Shown: piece by piece, positions 23,600-33,516 of the stretch
Layout of the letters: every line of letters begins with the position of its first letter
Numbering within the stretch: position 1 is the first letter of the stretch
Notes under the pieces: generated by a model
Databases searched by the model: none
The model's input: the letters and a program-made list of their open reading frames with translations, nothing else
What the model was told of the DNA's origin: nothing
Source of the DNA: Mesostigma viride
Taxonomy: Eukaryota > Streptophyta > Mesostigmatophyceae > Mesostigmatales > Mesostigmataceae
DNA length: 64,000 bases
Assembly: GCA_009746045.1 (NCBI GenBank)
Contig: RPFO01000175.1
Location: 4,976,414 to 5,040,413 of the forward strand
Reading direction: 5' to 3'
Made by a program: the position numbers and the translations under genes

Positions 23600-23855
23600 T
23601 CAGCCCGCATGTTATTTCTTATATTTTCTGTTTTGTATATATTTCGTATTTATTTTCTGTTGGCTCGCGCCGTGTCCGGCCGTGGCATGTCGTTTTCATT
23701 CCTGGCTCATTGACAAGTTGCCAGCTGGCTCCACTGTGCCGCCGTCGACCCTGCCGAAGCGTGCACAGCAGCGACTCGTTGTATTTCGATGCAAGGGGGC
23801 CAGCATGCCTTCGGTTGTAGTGGGCGCGGTCACCGCAACCCCACGTGGCACATAG
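23600..23855 (+). other. candidate transit-peptide exon of DUF2996 copy A
   Basis: The frame ending at 23855 encodes STVPPSTLPKRAQQRL, then VVFRCKGAS, reminiscent of the processing region SRRSLVVRAESGD at the end of exon 1 in copy B. No ATG fits cleanly and no donor is convincing (phase 1 is needed), so this is only a candidate for the missing first exon. Confidence 0.3.
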
Positions 23856-24362
23856 GCCATCATGCTGACACATGCCACACAGGTCACGCACTCTACCCAA
23901 CTGCAAGGGTTCCGTAGGTCTTTTACTGCTGACACAGGCCACACAGGGCGAGGGTGTGCTGTACCCGACAAGACGTAATCTCTGCTCTGCTCCGTACAGC
24001 GCACACATCCGCGTAGGTATACGTCAAGCTAAGCTCTCCATGTTTATAGGTGCTGACTGCCACGTGTCAAGAACACGTTTCCGCTCATTATTGAACTCGC
24101 AGTGTGCCACCTAGGTATTTACTTTTAGTAAGTAAACATTCACAGCGCAAACCCATGCCTCATAATCGTTTGCGATATCCAACACAACCTGTTTATCAGG
24201 CATCATGCTTCCGTGCGTCACGCAGGCCCCCCAGGTACTGTGTGCTGGTATCCTTTTTCCTCTTCTTGTCCTTCTTCTTAACTATGCGGCCTCCTCTTCC
24301 ACCCCTTAACACTCTGGTGGATATAATCCCTAGCCCCCACCCGCCGCGGCCCCAAGCCCCCG

Positions 24363-24515
24363 GCCCCCAGCCCCCGGCCCCACCTCCCAGCCCCCAGCCC
24401 CCAGCCCCCAGCCCCCAGCCCCCAGCCCCCAGCCCCCAGCCCCCAGCCCCCAGCCCCCAGCCCCCAGCCCCCAGCCCCCAGCCCCCAGCCCCCAGCCCCC
24501 AGCCCCCAGCCCTCA
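24363..24515 (+). repeat. AGCCCCC heptanucleotide array
   Basis: About 20 units of 7 bp, just upstream of exon 2 of DUF2996 copy A, probably in its first intron. C-rich on the sense strand, G-rich on the other. Confidence 0.95.
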
Positions 24516-24640
24516 GCCCCGATGATCTCTTCCTCCACGATCTCTTCCTCCATGATCTCTTCCTGTGACCCCCCTGCAATCCCTCCCTCTCCCTGGTCCC
24601 CCCGTGCAATCCCCCTGACATGCTTCTCCCCGGACCGCAG

Positions 24641-27155
24641 CCGCCAGCACCCCAGCTGTGAAGCCATCCCCTGCTACCCCAGCTGTGAAGCCATCCCCTG
24701 CTACCCCAGCTGTGAAGCCATCCCCTGCTACCCCAGCTGTGAAGCCATCCCCTGCTACCCCAGCTGTGAAGCCATCCCCTGCTACCCCAGCTGTGAAGCC
24801 ATCCCCTGCTACCCCAGCTGTGAAGCCATCCCCTGCTACCCCAGCTGTGAAGCCATCCCCTGCTACCCCAGCTGTGAAGCCATCCCCTGCTACCCCAGCT
24901 GTGAAGCCATCCCCTGCTACCACTAACGTATCCAGCCAGCGCGTGTGGGCAGGGGAAATGGCGGCTGCCGCCGAATTACCCCCCAGGGGCCCACAGGCAA
25001 GGCCCCCACCCGCAAAGGCTGTGCCGAAACCAAAACCCACGCCCAAGTCGCTCGCGCAGGAGCTCGCGGAAGTGGTCGCGTTGCTGCAGAGGGATCTGGG
25101 GGCGCAGGGTGTGCGAGAGGTCTCCGTCGGTTTCCTGGATCGTCAGGTACGTGGGTCCGCTCGCGGACCTGTCGACCCAAAGTAAAAGGGCGCATGCATG
25201 GGCCACTGCCGCGTGGTGTCTGCGGACGTGCGTGCATAGTTCACACGCTTTCAATGCGTCTTCTCGAGGGGCGGTTGCATGCTGGGCAAGAGGCGTAGTA
25301 GTACGTCGATACTCAGGTGGCGGCTGCTTTCGTGTTCGCCGCTGTGGGCATGTAGAGTCGCCGACAGCATGCGGTGGCGGCGCTGGATGCGCGGGTGTGA
25401 GCATGACAGTTGCTAGGCAGACACTATCGACAAGCTTCGGCCATCAACTAGCTTGAGCCATCGACTAGCTCGGGCCATCAATCAGCTTGGGCCATCAACT
25501 AGCTTGGGCCATCAACTAGCTTGGGCCATCAACTGGCTTGGGCCATCAATTAGCTGGGGCCATCAGTTAGCTTGGGCCATCAGTTAGCTTGGGCCATAAA
25601 TTAGCATGGGCCATCAACTAGCTTGGGCCATCAATTAGCTTGGGCCATCAATTAGCATGGGCCATCAGTTAGCTTGGGCCATCAGTTAGCTTGGGCCATC
25701 AATTAGCATGGGCCATCAACTAGCTTGGGCCATCAATTAGCTGGGGCCATCAACTAGCTTTGGACGTGGTGCAGCCTTCGGTATTCTTGGTGGAGGCCCT
25801 TTGCAGCATTATCTCTTGCAGCATTATCTGTTTAAAGCCATGTTAGCTCGAGGCTTAGGCAAGGGCCACCAAAGTCCTAGCGCCCAAACGTTGTTATTCC
25901 ACCATGGGCCGCCGGTTGATTTGCCCTTTGGTGTGTCCCCACAGCACTTGTCACTTTTGCATTTTGGGGGGGCGCTCGTGTGTCGCTTGATCTCTCTCTG
26001 TGGTGAAATCCCTCTCTGGCTATTTCCTGCTCGTTACGGTGAGCAAATGTCGGAGCTGACAGTTGCCGCCTGGGCGGTATTGCGCGTGCTGTGCTGGCAC
26101 TTTCTTGGATGCATCCTTGTGCGCAGGTGTTTGGTTCCTTCTGGAACGGCCGCGTCATCCACAACTTTTGGCTCTTCTTCCCTGACAGCACATTGAACGG
26201 TGAGCCTGGAAACTTTGCAGGCGCGTCCGAGCCCCTGCCCCCCTGTATCAATCCGCCCAATACCACGAATTAATTAATAGCACCATGAGCCCCGCTCTAT
26301 CTTGTTCAGATCGTTCCACCCAATACCACGAGCCCAAGCCATGTCTCAACTCGAGCCACTGTGCCACAGAGGCTTATGCGACTTCATGTCTTTTCTTTCT
26401 TGTCACGCGTGCACATGGGTACCAGGGCTTCAGCTTTGGGTGGTGGGATTTTACCGTTTTCCCCCTATTTCATGTGTCTCAATCTGTGTGTGACTGTGAA
26501 CGTGTTACGGCACACCCAGCTTTGTGCGCCCTGCGTTCCGTTCTTCCTTCCCTCCCTCCTTTGGCTCGTTGGTTTGGCTGGGACCCCAGCCTTCATCCAT
26601 GCAGTCCTACAATGTATCTGTTGATTACAAATATTTGATAGGATATGTGTGTTTGTCATTACCTTACTGTCTCATGATATCAAGGAGACAACCCGCACAG
26701 GCCAGAAATCTGGAGAATTCGCGATATGTCCGTCACAGTTATGTGAAGGGGCCATCCGTAATTGCATGCATTGGGGCTTACTATTTAGGCCTGGCTTCCC
26801 TCTTCGCATGCCCGCATTGCCCTGTATCACCATGTTTCATGATACAGCGTGGAAGGTTTGCGCCAGGAATTTCCTGCGAGTGCAGGCTCAGTAGTTGAAA
26901 GGCTGCCTTGTACACCTCCTGCGCACTGCCCCTTTGTGCTGCCCTTGTAATGCTTGGCCTACTTGTTGCTGCATGTGCCTTTTCTTACATGCTGATGCAG
27001 GCACCAAGGCCATATCTTTGGCGTCGCATGGCAATGCCCCCAGCAACGTGGAGCCCTTCATGTCAGATGCGAAGGTTTCTACTCCTGATGCTATCGTGGA
27101 TGGGGTTGTGAAACGTCTGCGTGCACAGACATCTTGCCTGCCATTGGCAGAGTAA
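24641..27155 (+). CDS. DUF2996 (NdhV-like) plastid protein, copy A; first exon not found
   Basis: Exons 24641-25146, 26127-26199 and 27001-27155. Phases (1, 0, 1) and the lengths of the last two exons (73 and 155 nt) equal those of copy B at 33517-35847. DUF2996 proteins occur in cyanobacteria and plastids; the Arabidopsis member is, to my knowledge, the NDH-complex subunit NdhV, so a role near photosynthetic NDH is an inference. Visible: helical segment SLAQELAEVVALLQRDL, then FGSFWNGRVIHNFWLFFPD, then GTKAISLASHGNAPSNVEPF and VVKRLRAQ near the end. Unlike copy B, the mature N-terminus carries ten 9-residue repeats (VKPSPATPA) from a 27-bp minisatellite. The motif PFMSDAKVSTP is more diverged than PFMVDEKVVNP of copy B. 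A TGTAA at about 27316 could be the polyadenylation signal. Confidence 0.8.
24658..24927 (+). repeat. 27-bp coding minisatellite in DUF2996 copy A
   Basis: Ten almost identical 27-bp units (GCCATCCCCTGCTACCCCAG core) encoding VKPSPATPA in the frame that continues into the conserved domain. Position matches the KGAKGAKGA stretch of copy B, so the same linker has expanded with different repeats. Confidence 0.95.
25439..25765 (+). repeat. 17-bp minisatellite in DUF2996 copy A intron
   Basis: About 19 copies of a 17-bp unit (GGGCCATCAACTAGCTT with variants ATTAG, GTTAG, GCATG) between exon 2 and exon 3. Variants are interspersed, so the array is old or shaped by gene conversion. Confidence 0.95.
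26687..26730 (+). repeat. foldback-family terminal motif copy
   Basis: ATATCAAGGAGACAACC, CACAGGCCAGAAATCTGG, AGAATTC: the outer 40 bp of the 10349-11746 element's inverted repeat, here alone, in the last intron of DUF2996 copy A. Confidence 0.8.
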
Positions 27156-28860
27156 CCTTTCTGCTGCTTCAAATTACAGCAGGGGGGTGTGGCTGCAATT
27201 ACGCCGCTTCGCGGGCTGGCATGGAAAGTCCACCATATGAACGGTGCAACCAGCGATCCATACAGATGTTGGTTGTGCATGGCATGCAGCCTTGTGCATA
27301 GGTTGACTTGCTTTTGTGTAAAGGGAAGTAGTCAGTGAAAAGCACGTAGACTACGTCCAACCAATGCATGATAGCATTATCATGTAAGGAGTTCGAATTA
27401 GTGATGGGTCTGCCATGCTAGCTTAACAAAATGAACATATTCAAGTCATATGCATGCATAGTTTTCTGACTTAACATGCATGCATTCATGTTCAGATCAA
27501 TCATCCTGCATCAAATTCAGTCAGATCGTGCTTGCATTCGATGCATCTTTTAAGACACGCACCCACCAGTACAACCGGTTACGGCTGAAACACAGTATTG
27601 AAAATGGTGCGCACGTGATAATGACATGCAATTCGATCAGGGTATGACAACCGGCCCCACGCAACATGACTAGAGCTAGTTGCTCACCACTCGACACTAC
27701 TAGCTCAACACGGTTGGAGGCCAAACGTCCCCATTACGGAAACCGAGGTCGCCCATGCAGGAGCTAGTCGGGCGCGCCCAGTCCAACCCACTCGCCCTCG
27801 CCCTCGCTCAGCCATCCGGATCAACCGCCCACTGCAATATGGCCATGCATGCAAGCTCGATCCTCGCCCGCGCCCAAGAAACCGGCCCTGCCACGATCAC
27901 AAATTAATGGCGTTTTACTATACCCCGGAGCTACAAAAAATAATTGTCTCTCGATCCGCGGCAATCAATTTTCTAGATAGGCCCCGTAGAGCTCTAGTGA
28001 CTATAGATATGATTGGGGCATGATGCAGACGATATTTGTTGTCGATCCTTGATGTTTGTAACTTTCATGTATTTTTTTTTTCCAAATGAGCTTAGCATAT
28101 AGTACTCCATACGTGGCTTGCCCACTGATGCGCATGACACGCAAGTAAAGTTAAATTAAATTGCTTGATATCTCCGTTCGGCCGAGTACATGTAGCACAT
28201 ATCCCTGAGAAGGGGCATATGGCATTCTGGGCTACCTAAACTTCCTGCAAGGGCCGTAGGGTGTAAACTACAACTGCTCTGGGTGCACAAAGTGCACATC
28301 CTGCACCACTATGTATGCCAGACAGCGAAGGTGCACATGGACATAGGGGGGAAGATCATCATGGCTAAACAATGGCTACGGCATGGCGTCGATCTCAGCA
28401 GAGAGCAGCTCTCTGCATTGGCAATGCTAAGCTCAATTCTTAATGCACCGTCCGTGGGGACTGAGTCCCATCATAGGCGCATGCACGCGTAGGCGTGGGC
28501 GCCAACACGCAAGTACTTGCTTACTTAATTGGATAGGAGCTGACCACGGAAGAATGTACCGAGATCGTCCAGAACTTTTAATTCCTGGCCCATGCAGGAA
28601 CGCAAGCTTGTTGGGATTGGGGGGCCGGCCATCGAGCCGACGCCGACGTGGAGAAGTTCCCATTGAAACGCGTCAGAAACTGAGTGAGGTCAATTAGCAA
28701 AAGAATAAAAACGCACCATCTCCTCGCTATCCTGCATACAAGATGATCTTCCAGCTCAACGAACGCGCCCTTGTCGATCGGCCGATCGCTGCGCTCCGCA
28801 ACCCAGCTTCCCGCCCAGCTAGCGCCTGCAGCCACGCCGGCTAGCTCCCTACCTGATACC
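27156..28860. other. non-coding interval
   Basis: No gene recognised. It includes an inverted copy of the 10240-10325 repeat at about 28195-28275 and a poly-T run near 28071-28081. Start-to-stop frames are short and unlike known proteins. Confidence 0.5.
28195..28275 (-). repeat. dispersed repeat with CATATGCCCC hairpin, inverted copy
   Basis: CATATCCCTGAGAAGGGGCA at 28198 is the reverse complement of the 10291 motif, and flanking CATTCTGGGC and GGGTGTAAACT also match in inverted order. Confidence 0.75.
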
Positions 28861-29885
28861 TCAGCAAGGATGACATCCATCTGAGCAGAGCTGGAGGAGC
28901 ACGTGACCTGGCCGCTGGCCGAGAAGCTGACCACGATCAGGACCACGATGCTCAACACGGTGGAGGCCTGCCTGCACGGTCTCTAATGCGGAAAGCAAGG
29001 TACGTCGCCCACAATGAAGCTTCAACCCCAGCTCGTGAACGGCGCGCTGCAGACCGCGAAGCAGGCTTCCGGATGCATGCACATGCAGGCTGCCCTACTC
29101 TCTCGCCAGGTGGAGGGCAAGTGCGGCCTGCTCGTCAAGAAGCTACTAAGACGCCATCACCGCCCAAAACGAGGCCCTGGCCCCGCAGGTCCCGCGCAGA
29201 TTCATGGTGCGATCGAAGCAGACGGCCACCATCGCTGCCCATATATGCAGCCCATCCGGCAGGCAGATGGCGGGGCCTCCCGCTGCACTCCAACGCGGAC
29301 CTAGCTTCTGCAGTCAGCGACCACCTCGACCACGGCCGACGCCATCACCATGCACGAAGCTGCACCAGGAGGAGCAGATTTGCATGGAAGCCGGCCCACC
29401 GCCGAGTGCACAGGAAGAAAGGACACCGACCGCGCCCGCCGCCATGCAATGCCGAGTAGCGGAGAGCACTGCGTCGTTTCGAGCATGCAGCAGCCATGGG
29501 GGAGACGGCTCAGTCTCTTGAGGCCGAGCTCAGGAACAAGCTCAAGTGCTCCTTACCCAACTAGTGGACCTCGTAGGCCTCGTCTACAGCTCACTGGTGA
29601 GCTAGCTAGAGCCGTGTGGGCACCGCCAATTGGACCCACTCGAGGGACTGACTACTGAGGCGACACTCCCTGACCAGTCCTGCTCTGACACCGGCTTCAG
29701 AGCCATGCAGTGAATAAGCATGCAACGTGGTCCCTCTCTCGCCGCAGGAACTAGTTGCACGACCTATACCCTGGACGATGGATGGCAACCTGACGCCCAC
29801 TCAGCAGTAGCAGCGATCGACGCGACTTGGAGTGCCTCCGCCACAAGCAAGACCCCAAGAAGCCCATGGTGTATAAATTAACTCC
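28860..29885 (+). pseudogene. decayed LINE ORF1 copy
   Basis: Colinear with the intact ORF1 at 59941-61119 on the other strand: AAGGATGACATCC then GAGGAGCACGTGACCTGGCC at about 28866-28915, GTGGAGGGCAAGTGCGG near 29111, and near the end CTGGACGATGGATGGCAAC, CGCCACAAGCAAGACCCC (about 29770-29860). Many stops and frameshifts; no long frame survives. It shows that this LINE family has old as well as better-preserved copies here. Confidence 0.85.
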
Positions 29886-29974
29886 GGAGGCCGGGGCGGG
29901 GACTTCAGCTAGAGCTGACGAATATCAAGGAGACAACCAGATGTATGTGGACGCCCCGGCTAAACGGGCTAAGA

Positions 29975-29975
29975 C

Positions 29976-30061
<86 letters not shown>

Positions 30062-30714
30062 GGTAGGTAGGTAGGTAGGTAGGTAGGTAGGTAGGTAGGT
30101 AGGTAGGTAGGTAGGTAGGTAGGTAGGTAGGTAGGTAGGTAGGTAGGTAGGTAGGTAGGTAGGTAGGTAGGTAGGTAGGTAGGTAGGTAGGTAGGTAGGT
30201 AGGTAGGTAGGTAGGTAGGTAGGTAGGTAGGTAGGTAGGTAGGTAGGTAGGTAGGTAGGTAGGTAGGTAGGTAGGTAGGTAGGTAGGTAGGTAGGTAGGT
30301 AGGTAGGTAGGTAGGTAGGTAGGTAGGTAGGTAGGTAGGTAGGTAGGTAGGTAGGTAGGTAGGTAGGTAGGTAGGTAGGTAGGTAGGTAGGTAGGTAGGT
30401 AGGTAGGTAGGTAGGTAGGTAGGTAGGTAGGTAGGTAGGTAGGTAGGTAGGTAGGTAGGTAGGTAGGTAGGTAGGTAGGTAGGTAGGTAGGTAGGTAGGT
30501 AGGTAGGTAGGTAGGTAGGTAGGTAGGTAGGTAGGTAGGTAGGTAGGTAGGTAGGTAGGTAGGTAGGTAGGTAGGTAGGTAGGTAGGTAGGTAGGTAGGT
30601 AGGTAGGTAGGTAGGTAGGTAGGTAGGTAGGTAGGTAGGTAGGTAGGTAGGTAGGTAGGTAGGTAGGTAGGTAGGTAGGTAGGTAGGTAGGTAGGTAGGT
30701 AGGTAGGTAGATAG

Positions 30715-30783
<69 letters not shown>

Positions 30784-30790
30784 GAAGGAA
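29975..30790 (+). repeat. nested tetranucleotide array AAGT-AGGT-AAGT
   Basis: About 0.8 kb: AAGT units (about 29975-30060), then about 160 AGGT units (30061-30712), then AAGT again (about 30715-30784). The single ATAGGTAAGT step near 30711-30720 marks the junction. The long Tyr-Leu-Pro-Thr frames on the minus strand are artefacts of the array. A foldback-family terminal motif (ATCAAGGAGACAACC) sits at 29924, just before it. Confidence 0.97.
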
Positions 30791-30814
30791 GTGAGTAAGG
30801 AAGTGAACATGCAC

Positions 30815-32412
30815 TATGGCATGCCACGGAGTACCCGATCGTGAGGTAAACTTTTCTACGCAGATACTTCACCCGCGAAGGCAAGTGGCGTGACTCACTC
30901 GCCCAGGTCAGTCTGGAGTCGCTGATAGTCTGATACCAACTCCGCGTCATCGATCCGGATTATGCAAGGCGACTGTACGCTCAGCCATGATGACGGGTGT
31001 GGGGGGTAGGTTTTCTAGGACTCAACCTATGATTCATGCATAGCTGGTATTACTTCGACTAACTCAATCGATTCGGCCCTTGCATGCACTGTCGATCATG
31101 CAGGCAGTCATATTGACGGCAAGGTATAGTCAGTACGTGTATTATCTGTAGGACAACCAGCACAGGCCAGAAATTTGGAGAATCGGGTAGTTATATACTT
31201 ACAAATTACAATCGACCAGCTGCTGCCGGAGAATGTTGACCATACGTGCGGAGAATTAGACCAATACACAACAGCAATTGTAGGCTTCTAATTGGCTACA
31301 CAGACATGTAGCAGCTAGTGGATTCACCGGACATCATAAGAGGAGTCATGTCACTTACAATCACTTCAAATCATAGAGCCTGCATACAACACACATGTAG
31401 TATTGTGAGCATAGCAAGGACTTGCTGCATGCCTTCAAGTGCCAGAAATAAACCGGGGCAGCGCAAGGGCAGACGCCACACATCCACGAACGGACAGCCT
31501 GTGAGGCACCCTGGATGCCAGTTGCCCCGAGAGGCAGGATGCTGGGCCGCGAACTACGGATAAACCGTTCATGCAGGTAGTTCGCTCATGCCCTGGTAAA
31601 CCACTGCTTTGCACAAGATAAAAGCACAAAGGCACGGTTGAGCACATATCAATGAGACAACCAGCTTAGGCCAGAAAACTGAAGAATCTGGACCATGGTA
31701 GCTCAAGCCTGCTGTTATCGTATCCACGACATGTGCTATTACTTTCATACTTGTACAGGCTAACACCAATGAGACAGCCAGCTAAGGCTTACATAGCCGT
31801 GCATGGGCAGGTCCCGCGCAGCTCGAATTTCCAACACTCGAACTTGAACAGCATCGCAACACCAGTTGGGTCGCAGCTACCCGTGGGCCGAGGGGGGATA
31901 CAAACGCCCCCAGCTCGCAGGAGGGTGTTGCTAAATTGCTAGCATGCTGCCCAGCAACGACGACGTGTCCATTGCCACAGAAGGGAGGGGCAGTAGTGCT
32001 GATGCTTAGTAGCCTCTGCACATTACCTTGAAGGGCATATGAGCAAGTTGGCATGCAGGCATGTGCACCGTAGGTGACCCCGTGGAGGACTGAGCCAAAA
32101 AGGGCTGGTTTAACCCCTGCCACGTGTCCCCGGAAGCGCCTGCGACGCATCATCTGGCCGTAACCGTGCAGGCTGCATCGGCGGCGCTATCTCCGATCGA
32201 CAGGTCCCTCATGGGAAGCTGGCGGCTTCACAGATCTCCCGGCTCGCCACGTCAGCGTGGATGGGGCAACGGCCGTCACCATGTGGTGAACAGCTTTCCC
32301 ACGTCACCAGAACGCCGCTCAGGAGGACCATTTGACGCGTCCAAATGTAGCGTCGCCATCACCTGCGCAGCCCGTTGCCCGACCAAGGGAAATGCCATGG
32401 GAACCTGTGTTC
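30815..32412. other. non-coding interval with foldback-family fragments
   Basis: No gene recognised. Two fragments of the foldback family lie at about 31145-31190 and 31641-31735, plus a short piece (ATGAGACAGCCAGC) near 31769. The rest shows nothing I can name. Confidence 0.5.
31641..31735 (+). repeat. diverged foldback-family terminal repeat
   Basis: Follows the left arm of the 10349 element for about 80 bp (GAGACAACCAGC, GAATCTGGACCATGGTAGCT, CAAGCCTGCTGTTATC) with roughly one change in eight. Confidence 0.8.
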
Positions 32413-32649
32413 CTAGACGTCAAACCCTTCGCTTCGCAGGCACTTCTTGTGAGCCTCGATGAGATCTTTGCACGCGTCCTCCCCTTTCGTGGTAATACAT
32501 TCGTCTCTCAGCTTTTTCGTATCAGGGCAAGCGCAGCAGATCTTCTTCTTAGGCTTCTCCTCTGCCGGTTTAGCAGCGGCTTGCACGTCCCCATGAACCT
32601 CCTTCACGTGGTCAACTGCAGCCTGTTGTGATGGCGAACGCCCAGCCAT
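32413..32649 (-). CDS. COX17: COX17 copper chaperone for cytochrome c oxidase
   Basis: Single exon, 78 residues, a normal length for the family. COX17 carries Cu(I) in the mitochondrial intermembrane space and hands it to SCO1 and COX11 for assembly of cytochrome c oxidase. The copper-binding motif [12 protein letters not shown] (Cys38, Cys39, Cys41) and a twin CX9C pair (Cys41-Cys51, Cys60-Cys70) are complete, and the C-terminus [16 protein letters not shown] is typical. The first 36 residues are a variable Lys/Ala/Glu-rich leader, as in other COX17 proteins. ATG at 32649, stop TAG at 32413. It is divergent to DUF2996 copy B, 867 bp away. An additional upstream intron is not needed to explain the sequence. 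Confidence 0.93.
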   Translation of the reverse strand: MAGRSPSQQAAVDHVKEVHGDVQAAAKPAEEKPKKKICCACPDTKKLRDECITTKGEDACKDLIEAHKKCLRSEGFDV

Positions 32650-33516
32650 GCTTGTCGGTATGGTGCAGGGACGAAACAGGAAGCCTTCTAAGGCCAGACC
32701 GTGGCTCCTCGCCGGAATTGACGCGGTTCCAAAAGATCGACCGCCCTGCAGCTACTGTGTGTAGCTGCTCAACTGTCGAAATAAGCGACTGCTGCAGACA
32801 CAGAGGCAGATATGTAAGCGTGACTGGAGGTTTCCAAACAAAAAGATTTGCTTCGAGTCAGCAGCGTGCACCGCGAGATGCGCGCGTCGTGCTCAGCCCA
32901 AGGCCCAGACGCCCATGAAATCGCCCAATAAGACCAACCCGATCACGTGTCTGCCAACTACCTAGTGCGTGATGACAGGTGATGACGGAGCGACGGGCTC
33001 GTGGCAGCCTGGCAGTCGGCAAGTTGACGCCACCCTATTTTCCTGGCGTCAGGCAGGCGCCATAATAATTTTGTCAGGGCTCTTCCTCCCTTCCTGCCCT
33101 TGTGCTGTAATCTGCACCTGACATGGCTCGGCCATGGATTGTCTCGGATCCTTACAATCTAATGCTTGGAAATCAACATCTCATCCCTTATGCGATCATC
33201 CGAAGCTTTCGGCGCGTCCTTCCCCTTTGGCCGTACTTACCTGGGCCCACAGAATTGCGGGTGCGCGTGCTAGTACAGTTGGGGGTGGCTGCCAGCCTGC
33301 ATATCCGTTTCAGAGCCGGAGATGAAGATGACGAGCGGATGGATCCATCATCCACCTGGCGTCGCGCATCACAGTTACGTGCCAAGGCCACAGTTACGAA
33401 CAGTGTTCGCTTTTTTTCGTGGCTAATCAGTAACCGAGAGCAGAGCTATAGCCGTGTGGGTCTGGGATCGGTCGGCCTGCTCGTGGAGACCATACCCGAA
33501 GCAAATATTCTTCGAA
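32650..33516. other. divergent promoter region, COX17 and DUF2996 copy B
   Basis: 867 bp between two divergent genes. The frame at 33123-33524 does not resemble a known protein. No TATA box or other element stands out. Confidence 0.5.

Noticed and set aside
29905..30950. 300-codon Tyr-Leu-Pro-Thr frames on the minus strand
   Set aside because: Product of the AAGT/AGGT array; present in all three phases.
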